A program made the position numbers and the translations under genes. Of a stretch of DNA of 8,040 bases, positions 1 to 5,092 are shown in pieces. This DNA comes from Candidatus Aquidulcis frankliniae (GTDB lineage Bacteria; Chloroflexota; Limnocylindria; Limnocylindrales; Limnocylindraceae), in contig RFPZ01000027.1 of NCBI GenBank assembly GCA_009925905.1, positions 7,501 to 15,540 of the forward strand. Reading direction: 5' to 3'. Position 1 is the stretch's first letter. Each line of letters opens with the position of its first letter. The notes below the pieces were generated by a model. That model worked only from the letters and a program-made list of their open reading frames with translations, searched no databases and was not told the DNA's origin.

Positions 1-684
1 GGAGAGGAGCTGGTCAAGCATAGATTCAGCGTCGCGCATGCCGCCGTCGGCGAGGCGGGCCAGGAGCTCAATGGCGGCCGGCTCGGCGACCCGCTTCTCG
101 GTTGCGAGGATGGCTTCGAGCTTGGCCGCGATCTCGGCGCGGGCGATCGGGCGGAAGTCGAAGCGCTGCAAGCGTGAAAGCACGGCCGGTCGAATCTTTG
201 ATGGGTCGGTTGTGCAGAAAATAAAGACGATTCCTGGGGGTGGCTCCTCAAGCCACTTAAGTAGGGCGTCCCAGGCGTCATTGGTGAAGCGGTGTACCTC
301 GTCAAGGATGAGCACCTTGCGCTTAAGGTCGGTTGGCGGGTTGGTAATGAGCGGGATCAAGTCCTCGCGCACATCGTCGATGCGATTGGAGGTGGCGGCG
401 TTGGACTCGACGACGTCGAAGGTGGCCCCCTCTGTAATGGCGATGCAGGAGCGACAGGTTCCGCACGGCTCACCCTCGGCGGGAGCAAGGCAGTTCAGCG
501 CCTTGGCGACGATGCGGGCGGTCGAGGTCTTGCCAGTGCCGCGGGGACCAACGAAGAGGAGTCCATGGCCGAGTCGGCCGTCGGCGACGGCACGGCGAAG
601 GGTCTTGGCGATCGGGTCCTGGCCGCGCAGCTCGCCGAAGGTGGTGGCGCGGTAACGGCGATAGATTGCCAGCTGCTCCGTCAT
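1..684 (-). CDS. dnaX: DNA polymerase III subunit gamma/tau, N-terminal part (cut by window edge)
   Basis: This is the AAA+ clamp-loader ATPase that loads the sliding clamp onto primed DNA. The 228 visible residues cover the ATPase domains. The Walker A motif GPRGTGKT is at residues 46-53. The zinc-binding cysteines are C65, C74, C77 and C80. The Walker B/DEVH motif is at 123-131, followed by a LLKWLEEPP segment and sensor-1-like CTTD at 157-160. The SRC motif reads SRL (170-172), followed by QRFDF. The C-terminal gamma collar and any tau extension lie beyond position 1. The ATG at 684 is supported by the MTEQLAIYRRYR opening typical of the family and by a strong purine-rich ribosome site just upstream. 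It lies 44 nt downstream of the SRP RNA on the same strand. Identity is near certain, although several motifs are divergent. Confidence 0.97.
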   Translation of the reverse strand, partial: MTEQLAIYRRYRATTFGELRGQDPIAKTLRRAVADGRLGHGLLFVGPRGTGKTSTARIVAKALNCLAPAEGEPCGTCRSCIAITEGATFDVVESNAATSNRIDDVREDLIPLITNPPTDLKRKVLILDEVHRFTNDAWDALLKWLEEPPPGIVFIFCTTDPSKIRPAVLSRLQRFDFRPIARAEIAAKLEAILATEKRVAEPAAIELLARLADGGMRDAESMLDQLLS

Positions 685-688
685 GCTC

Positions 689-698
689 CCCTCCCCTT
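689..698 (-). promoter_or_regulatory. Shine-Dalgarno of dnaX
   Basis: On the minus strand the bases just before the dnaX ATG read AGAAGGGGAGGGGAGC. The GGGGAGG core is well spaced from the start codon and fixes it at 684. Confidence 0.75.
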
Positions 699-728
699 CT
701 CCTTGATGTTGCTCTCGGCGAGGTATCA

Positions 729-840
729 GTGCCGCCGGCCGAGCCATCCGCTGCGCCCGCCGCGATCCGCTTAGCGCTGCTTCCTTCCGGACCTGACGCG
801 GTTCACAGAGCGTCGTCGCGCGGAGTCCGACCGACGGCAC
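729..840 (-). ncRNA. ffs: Signal recognition particle RNA, small bacterial (4.5S) type
   Basis: This RNA binds Ffh and targets nascent membrane proteins to the SecYEG translocon. On the minus strand, 795-776 reads CAGGTCCGGAAGGAAGCAGC, the highly conserved SRP domain IV with its GGAA tetraloop and asymmetric loop. The ends pair: 840-828 (GTGCCG then TCGGTCG) with 741-729 (CGGCCGG then CGGCAC). This gives an unbroken 13-bp terminal helix including two G-U pairs. The size of about 112 nt, with no sequence for an Alu domain, fits the small type. The exact ends are set from the helix and may be off by a few bases. A -10 box lies just upstream, and dnaX follows 44 nt downstream, an arrangement also known from Bacillus (scr-dnaX). 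Confidence 0.93.
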
Positions 841-844
841 GGCG

Positions 845-850
845 ATCATA
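845..850 (-). promoter_or_regulatory. -10 box of the SRP RNA promoter
   Basis: On the minus strand, 850-845 reads TATGAT, five of six matches to the sigma-70 -10 consensus. It would start transcription about 5-7 nt downstream, exactly where the RNA's terminal helix begins (840). The -35 region is weak; GTGATC at 874-869, 18 bp upstream, is the best candidate. This promoter would also serve dnaX if the two are cotranscribed. Confidence 0.6.
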
Positions 851-949
851 GACGACCCGCCGCACTCCGATCACGCAACGGTCACCCACATAGTGAGCGG
901 CGCGAGGCACTCTACGTAGACCGCCTATTTGGGCGATTGAGAGCGGATT

Positions 950-953
950 GGAG
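950..953 (+). promoter_or_regulatory. Shine-Dalgarno deciding the dioxygenase start
   Basis: GGAG lies 7 nt before the ATG at 961. It favours this ATG over the in-frame TTG at 937, which would add eight residues not expected for the family. Confidence 0.6.
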
Positions 954-960
954 CGCGAAT

Positions 961-2136
961 ATGGGCCACACCGTTGACCTACATGCCTATGGAGTCACTG
1001 CGGAGCGCGGATTCCTGCCGATCGCCGACCCGAGCGATGCCATCCCGCTCGCCAACTCCGAATGGCATCAGACGGCGCGCAATTTGCCGAGCCTCATTCC
1101 AACTGGCCGCATTCGCGAAATCATCGAGGCGCTCCCGCCATTCCGCGCCGATCTCCTAAACAGCGAGGAAGATCTCGAAGCCGCGATGCGCACGCTCAGC
1201 TATCTGGGCCAGGCCTACGTGTGGGGGCAGCCAGAGGCGCCGATCGCACTCCCCGCGCGACTCGCAGTACCGTGGCACGAAGTGGCCGCTGCGCTCGGTC
1301 GCGAGCCGATCCTTTCGTATGCGAGCTACGCGCTGTGGAACTGGCGTCGCATTGATGAAGATGGCCCGATTGCGCTCGGCAACATTGCGCTGCTTCAGCA
1401 CTTCTTGGGTGGGCTCGATGAGGCCTGGTTCATTTTGATTCACGTCGACATCGAGCGACGCGCGGGTGCGGCGCTCGCCGCGGGTGCGCGCGCGCAGGCC
1501 GCGATATCAGCGGGTGACGATGCAAGCGCGACGGTCGCGCTGAGCGAGCTTGGCGACGCACTCGACGGAATTCTTGCCACGATGCAGCGCATGCCCGAGT
1601 CGTGCGATCCGTATGTCTACTACCACCGTGTGCGTCCGTACATCTTCGGGTGGCACAACAACCCCGCCCTACCAGGTGGCCTGGTGTACGAGGGGGTCAC
1701 CGCCTACGCCGGGAAGCCGCAATCGTTCCGCGGCGAGACGGGAGCACAGAGCACCATCGTGCCGTGCCTTGATGCCGTGCTTGGCGTCGAGCACGCCCCC
1801 GATGAGTTGCGCACCTACCTCATGGAGATGCGCCGCTACATGCCCGTGAAGCATGTCGGACTGCTTGAAGCGTTTGAGGCCGGTCCAACCGCGTTAAGCC
1901 GCGTCACCGCGCTCGGTGCAGCAGCGCCAGCTGGGCTCGTTGCGGCACGAAACCGTGCAGTCGACCTGTTGCGCGCATTCCGTGCCCTGCACCTGGAGTA
2001 CGCCGCGACCTACATCAATCGCCAGGCGGCGGCGGCAACGGGGAACCCAACGGACGTTGGGACTGGCGGCACGCCGTTCATGAAGTATTTGAAGAAACAC
2101 CGCGACGAGACGGAATCCTCGCTCACCAAGAGCTAA
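961..2136 (+). CDS. Indoleamine 2,3-dioxygenase family haem protein
   Basis: The family opens the indole ring of L-tryptophan with O2 to give N-formylkynurenine, using haem b in the cytoplasm. The protein has 391 residues, close to the roughly 400 of the human enzyme. An N-terminal small domain includes RGFLP and a YVWG motif. The large helical domain carries RVRPYIFGW with R225 at the place of human Arg231, then GLVYEG, then FRGETGAQS where human has FAGGSAGQSS. MRRYMP follows, then RALHLEY with H344 aligning to the proximal haem ligand His346. The tail is GTGGTPFMKYLKKHRDET, matching the human GTGGTDLMNFLK end. Human Phe226-Phe227 are replaced by Tyr220-Tyr221. No kynureninase, formamidase or transporter is nearby, so whether tryptophan is the true substrate cannot be told from context. 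The fold and haem-binding assignment are secure. Confidence 0.93.
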   Translation: MGHTVDLHAYGVTAERGFLPIADPSDAIPLANSEWHQTARNLPSLIPTGRIREIIEALPPFRADLLNSEEDLEAAMRTLSYLGQAYVWGQPEAPIALPARLAVPWHEVAAALGREPILSYASYALWNWRRIDEDGPIALGNIALLQHFLGGLDEAWFILIHVDIERRAGAALAAGARAQAAISAGDDASATVALSELGDALDGILATMQRMPESCDPYVYYHRVRPYIFGWHNNPALPGGLVYEGVTAYAGKPQSFRGETGAQSTIVPCLDAVLGVEHAPDELRTYLMEMRRYMPVKHVGLLEAFEAGPTALSRVTALGAAAPAGLVAARNRAVDLLRAFRALHLEYAATYINRQAAAATGNPTDVGTGGTPFMKYLKKHRDETESSLTKS

Positions 2137-2144
2137 GGCTTAGC
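2132..2144. repeat. Palindrome carrying both convergent stop codons
   Basis: GCTAAGGCTTAGC is a 6-bp inverted repeat around one central base. It contains the TAA of the dioxygenase (plus) and the TAA of the proline dehydrogenase (minus). Only 3 bp separate the two genes. As RNA it could form at most a weak 4-bp hairpin and it has no T-tract, so it is not a convincing terminator. Confidence 0.55.
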
Positions 2145-3045
2145 GGCCGAACAGACTCCGCAGCACGAAGCGCAGGTTTGCTGGGCGCTCCGCCATGCGG
2201 CGCAACGAGTATGGCCACCAGTCGGGGCCATACGGCGTATAGATGCGCACGCGCCAGCCGTTGGCGACTAGCCGCTCAGCGAGATCGGAACGAACGCCGT
2301 AGAGCAACTGAATCTCGCCGCGAGCCTGAGCACCTTCGCCGAGCCTCGAGATGATCTGATCGTCATGGGTGCCAAAGGCGAGTGGAACTGGTGAGGCGAT
2401 AAGTTGATCGGCGAGGGAAAGGTAGGACGCGTTCACCGCCTCAAAATCGCCGACCCCCTCAGCACCCGGGTCGTATGCGCCTTTGACTAAGCGGATAGGA
2501 ATCCCCGCGACTATGAGGCGCTCCACATCGGCGCTTGAGCGCTTCATATTTGCCTGCACAACTGTGCCGACTGGTCGGCCCGCTGCGCGCGCCGCACAAA
2601 CAATGTCGTGGAGCTGATCAAGGCTGTTCGGATACTCCGCGTCAACGCGAACAAAACCGTTCACCGACTGGGCCGTTGCGAGAATCCGATCAAGACGTGT
2701 TGCGGCGGCGGCACTCCCTTCGCCGAGGCCGATTGCGGTGAGTTTGACACTGACGTTTGGCTCCAGGCCAGCGGCCGCTTGCGCGATAAGCAATTCGCTC
2801 GCATCGGCGGCGTACGCATCGGCCGCTGCGCCAGATGATGCCTCGCCGAGTCGGTCAAGAGTGACGGTGAAGCCGCGACGCTTCAGATCGAGTGCAACCT
2901 CCACAGCGGCAGGGATGGTGTCACCAGCAACGAAGCGGCGAACTGATCGACGGCCCCATGCGGTGCGCTGAACAAGGCGGCCCAACGCATCGGCGCGACT
3001 CATTCGTAGCAAGACGGTGCGGCTCAGTGCGAAGAACGGATTCAC
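2140..3045 (-). CDS. Proline dehydrogenase, monofunctional
   Basis: An FAD-dependent enzyme that oxidises L-proline to pyrroline-5-carboxylate, normally passing electrons to membrane quinone. At 301 residues it is the usual length for the single-domain form. The family motifs run in order: VSVKLT (98-103, K101), VRVDAE (132-137, D135), VVQANMKR (162-169, Q164), RLVKGAY (185-191), GTHDD (225-229), QLLYGV (246-251) and the substrate-binding PYSLRRMAERPAN (278-290, with Y279, R282, R283 and E286). Translation starts with GTG at 3045, which preserves the typical basic, hydrophobic N terminus ending RRFVAGDT. An ATG 14 codons in is less likely. It follows the deoxyribosyltransferase gene by 28 bp and is probably cotranscribed. 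No P5C dehydrogenase is in the window, so the second step must be encoded elsewhere. Confidence 0.95.
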   Translation of the reverse strand: MNPFFALSRTVLLRMSRADALGRLVQRTAWGRRSVRRFVAGDTIPAAVEVALDLKRRGFTVTLDRLGEASSGAAADAYAADASELLIAQAAAGLEPNVSVKLTAIGLGEGSAAAATRLDRILATAQSVNGFVRVDAEYPNSLDQLHDIVCAARAAGRPVGTVVQANMKRSSADVERLIVAGIPIRLVKGAYDPGAEGVGDFEAVNASYLSLADQLIASPVPLAFGTHDDQIISRLGEGAQARGEIQLLYGVRSDLAERLVANGWRVRIYTPYGPDWWPYSLRRMAERPANLRFVLRSLFGR

Positions 3046-3073
3046 GCCTGAATCCTAGCGCGGCTGCTGTGGT

Positions 3074-3547
3074 TTAGGGGCGATCGCGAAGGCGAATGAG
3101 CGCGGCGACCGCTTCCTCGACCGACCAGACCACCTCGCCCGATGCGCGGATCGCACCAACCACGAAGAGGTTGATGCCGTCGGCCGGAACGAGCCCTTTG
3201 CGGCGCGCAACACGCATGTCAGTGCTGAGGCCAATGATCCCCTTGTAACGCGAAGGGTCCTGCGCGGCGAGGCGACTAAAGATGCCGATCTCCACGGAAG
3301 TACCGTCGTCAACCTGCGTGCCGTCAAGCCAGGCGAGGACCGCGTTCGCACCCATGACGCCTGCCAGGTCTACGGCGTACACCTCGTCAGCGGCGGCATT
3401 GCCGTCAGAGCGCATGAACTTCTGCTCGGCGAACTGCTCGTGTGGCACAAAAACATCGAAGCCTTCGGCGCGCAGCCGGGCAGCAACAGTGTCAAGAAAG
3501 CTCCGCTCTGCATCGCTAAAGAGTGGTCCTGCGAGATAGATCTTCAT
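3074..3547 (-). CDS. Nucleoside 2-deoxyribosyltransferase family protein
   Basis: Members of this family cleave or exchange the N-glycosidic bond of deoxyribonucleosides or, in the RCL/DNPH1 branch, of deoxynucleoside monophosphates. They act through a catalytic glutamate. The 157-residue protein opens with KIYLAGPLF (2-10), the family nucleotide-binding signature. It continues with MGANAVLAWLDGTQVDDG (65-82) and GTSVEIG (83-88-region), where E86 is the expected nucleophile. INLFVVGA (125-132) supplies the conserved late Asn (N126). The ATG at 3547 is chosen because the family starts immediately before the first beta strand; an in-frame extension up to 3607 lacks similarity. There is no Shine-Dalgarno, but a -10-like GATACT ends 6 nt before the ATG, hinting at a leaderless mRNA. 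Substrate preference (transferase or hydrolase, base or monophosphate) cannot be settled from sequence alone. Confidence 0.88.
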   Translation of the reverse strand: MKIYLAGPLFSDAERSFLDTVAARLRAEGFDVFVPHEQFAEQKFMRSDGNAAADEVYAVDLAGVMGANAVLAWLDGTQVDDGTSVEIGIFSRLAAQDPSRYKGIIGLSTDMRVARRKGLVPADGINLFVVGAIRASGEVVWSVEEAVAALIRLRDRP

Positions 3548-3553
3548 CGAGGC

Positions 3554-3559
3554 AGTATC
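3554..3559 (-). promoter_or_regulatory. Candidate leaderless -10 box for the deoxyribosyltransferase gene
   Basis: The minus strand reads GATACT, then six bases, then ATG at 3547. A -10 at this distance would place the transcription start at or next to the A of the start codon. No ribosome site is seen here. The -35 region is not recognisable. Confidence 0.4.
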
Positions 3560-3616
3560 GCCCAGACCGGACCGATCCTGGAGATGTGTTGCGCCAGCGG
3601 AGTACACTCAGAGGAC

Positions 3617-3631
3617 TGGCCACGTTGGCCA
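3617..3631. repeat. Inverted repeat TGGCCA-CGT-TGGCCA upstream of the CDGSH gene
   Basis: A perfect 6-bp inverted repeat with a 3-base centre. It ends 11 bases before the AGGAGG ribosome site and lies in the 105-bp divergent region between two genes. It could be an operator or a short hairpin in the 5' untranslated region. A possible -10 (TACACT, 3603-3608) lies just before it. Confidence 0.45.
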
Positions 3632-3642
3632 CAGCAAGGACG

Positions 3643-3648
3643 AGGAGG
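3643..3648 (+). promoter_or_regulatory. Shine-Dalgarno of the CDGSH gene
   Basis: A full AGGAGG, 4 nt before the ATG at 3653. It is the strongest ribosome site in the window and fixes the start of this small gene. Confidence 0.75.
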
Positions 3649-3652
3649 CACC

Positions 3653-3868
3653 ATGAGCGACGAGCAGAAGGTCAAAATCACCGTGAAAGATAACGGCTCA
3701 CTTCGCGTCGAGGGCGACTTCACCATTCTTGATGTTGAAGGCAACGAGATTCCGCATGATGGTCCAGCTGCCGGACTCTGCCGCTGTGGTCACTCTGCAA
3801 ATAAGCCGTTCTGCGATGGTTCCCACAAGGAGCGCTTCGAAAGCGTCGTCCGCGCCCCGAAGGCGTAG
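3653..3868 (+). CDS. Small CDGSH-type iron-sulfur protein
   Basis: A 71-residue protein with one CDGSH zinc-finger-like [2Fe-2S] domain. The motif CRCGHSANKPFCDGSH (43-58) gives the 3Cys-1His ligand set C43, C45, C54 and H58. The N-terminal half (KVKITVKDNGSLRVEGDFTI) looks like beta strands and corresponds to the beta-cap region of the fold. There is no transmembrane anchor, unlike mitoNEET, so the protein should be soluble and cytoplasmic. Bacterial members are thought to act in electron or Fe-S transfer, but no specific role can be deduced here. It is monocistronic, divergent from the deoxyribosyltransferase gene and convergent with the MFS gene. Confidence 0.93.
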   Translation: MSDEQKVKITVKDNGSLRVEGDFTILDVEGNEIPHDGPAAGLCRCGHSANKPFCDGSHKERFESVVRAPKA

Positions 3869-3870
3869 AG

Positions 3871-3891
3871 TTCGCCGCTAGGAGCGGCGAA
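3871..3891. terminator. Hairpin between the convergent CDGSH and MFS genes
   Basis: Perfect 9-bp arms, TTCGCCGCT (3871-3879) and AGCGGCGAA (3883-3891), flank a 3-base loop. The hairpin starts 3 nt after the CDGSH stop and contains the MFS stop codon (3880-3878). Symmetry would let it act on transcripts from both sides. Neither side has a T-tract, so it is an atypical terminator or an RNA 3'-end stabiliser. Confidence 0.5.
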
Positions 3892-5092
3892 GCGCGGCGC
3901 GCCCACGCAGCATCGCGGCCGCCGGCAATACGATAAGCGCAGCACCCAGGAGCCCCAGTGCGGTGTAGCTCGCCGCAGCAACGACCATTCCCGAGCCGAG
4001 TGCAGCAGCGGCGGCGGAGCTCCAGATCATGGCGTCGGTTGCCCCTTGCAGCGACGTGCGCTCGGCACCGTTCAGCCCTTCGGTGAGCAGTGCCGAACCC
4101 GCGACGAACCCGAGGTTCCACCCAACGCCGAGCAGAAAGAGCGCCACAAAAAGAATCGTTCCCCCGTCAGGCGGCGCAATGGCGGCAAGTACCGATGAGA
4201 AGGCGCTCAGCGCAAGACCGGCGGCAATGACGATGGGGGTGCCGAAGCGACCAGCCAACCGCCCTGAGATGGGCGAGAAGGCGAACATCCCAAAGGTATG
4301 TCCGCTGATCACAAGGCCGACCGCGTCGAGGCCGTGATGATGTTCGGTCATGTGGAGTGGCGTCATGGTCATCACGAGCACCATCACCACCTGCCCGGCG
4401 ATGAGCGCCACAACGGCGGCGAGGATCCGCGGGCGAGAAAGCATTTGGGCGAGTGATGCGCTGACACGCGCCTGCACCTTGGCAGGCGCCGGCGAAAGGC
4501 TTGCAGGATCGGGCCGTAAGGTGAAGAACGTGAGGAGCGCGGCGGCTGTCACAAAGAGGACCGGCACGCCGTACACGCCGGCAAGCCGCGGCAGGTTGAA
4601 CCCTTCCGCGATATTCCCTGAAAGGGTGACGAGATTCGGACCAACAATGGAGCCGAGCGTAGATCCCCAGACAACGAGGCCGATGGCCGAGGCACGACCG
4701 GATTCGGGATACATGTCGGCGGCGGTATAACGAGAGAGTTGGTTCGCCGCGTTTGCGCAGCCCATCGCCGCGGTTGCCGCAATGAAGAGTGGGAACGAGG
4801 AGAGCACCACCGCGACGCCCGCTGTGAGCGCACCAGCGGCACCGATGCTGTACCCAAGCACGAGCCCGGCGCGACGACCGTAGTGCACCATGAAGCGCGA
4901 GAGGAGTGCCGAAGACGCAGCGGAGCCGAGCACGATCGTTGCTCCAGGGAGCCCGGCGAAGCTTGATCCACCTGAGAGCTGTGACGCGACAATCGTGGCG
5001 ATCGTGATGGCGGCGATATAGCCGGTGCTTCCGAGGCCAACCCCGAGGACGAGCGAGGTTTGAAGCCTGCGCCTGGTAAGCGTGGCGCTCAC
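3878..5092 (-). CDS. MFS transporter, probably nucleoside-related
   Basis: A 404-residue major facilitator superfamily permease with about 12 hydrophobic helices (roughly 12-36, 47-65, 76-96, 100-118, 136-153, 173-192, 224-244, 257-275, 285-305, 312-333, 352-374 and 377-394). The long central cytoplasmic loop is near 193-222. Degenerate motif A copies lie in loop 2-3 (RFMVHYGRRAG, 66-76 region) and in the equivalent loop of the second half (SGRLAGRFG, 276-284). A histidine-rich loop, HMTEHHHG (247-254), follows helix 7 and should face outward. It starts at GTG 5092, whose GTGA overlaps the stop of the nucleoside hydrolase, so the two are translationally coupled. The substrate is unknown. Coupling to a nucleoside hydrolase suggests uptake of nucleosides or export of the released base, which is inference. 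Confidence 0.9.
   Translation of the reverse strand: MSATLTRRRLQTSLVLGVGLGSTGYIAAITIATIVASQLSGGSSFAGLPGATIVLGSAASSALLSRFMVHYGRRAGLVLGYSIGAAGALTAGVAVVLSSFPLFIAATAAMGCANAANQLSRYTAADMYPESGRASAIGLVVWGSTLGSIVGPNLVTLSGNIAEGFNLPRLAGVYGVPVLFVTAAALLTFFTLRPDPASLSPAPAKVQARVSASLAQMLSRPRILAAVVALIAGQVVMVLVMTMTPLHMTEHHHGLDAVGLVISGHTFGMFAFSPISGRLAGRFGTPIVIAAGLALSAFSSVLAAIAPPDGGTILFVALFLLGVGWNLGFVAGSALLTEGLNGAERTSLQGATDAMIWSSAAAAALGSGMVVAAASYTALGLLGAALIVLPAAAMLRGRAALRRS

Larger units (their letters stand above)
841..960. other. Divergent intergenic region between SRP RNA and the dioxygenase gene
   Basis: About 120 bp. It holds the SRP RNA promoter on the minus strand and the ribosome-binding site of the dioxygenase on the plus strand. 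No convincing plus-strand -10/-35 pair is visible. CTATTT near 925 is AT-rich and could be part of one. There is no tRNA, although Bacillus has tRNA-Ser at the equivalent place. Confidence 0.5.

Noticed and set aside
38..774. Two long plus-strand open frames (38-655 and 292-774)
   Set aside because: They are antisense to dnaX, whose conserved motifs are unmistakable on the minus strand. Their predicted proteins are low-complexity and Arg/Ser- or Gly-rich, with no domain.
937..960. Upstream TTG start for the dioxygenase
   Set aside because: The ATG at 961 has GGAG at proper spacing, while the TTG has no ribosome site and the eight extra residues are not family-like.
841..960. A tRNA gene upstream of the SRP RNA, as in Bacillus
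   Set aside because: No acceptor stem, T-loop or anticodon arm pattern is visible on either strand.
3548..3607. N-terminal extension of the deoxyribosyltransferase
   Set aside because: The family begins directly with the KIYLAGP strand. The extra 20 residues show no similarity and would cover the likely promoter.
4334..4360. His-rich stretch of the MFS protein as a metal-transporter signature
   Set aside because: HMTEHHHG is short and lies in a loop. No other metal-transport motif is present, and the operon partner points to nucleosides.
4029..4730. Plus-strand open frames 4029-4337 and 4350-4730
   Set aside because: Both are shadows of the MFS gene, which has clear transmembrane helices and a coupled start on the opposite strand.
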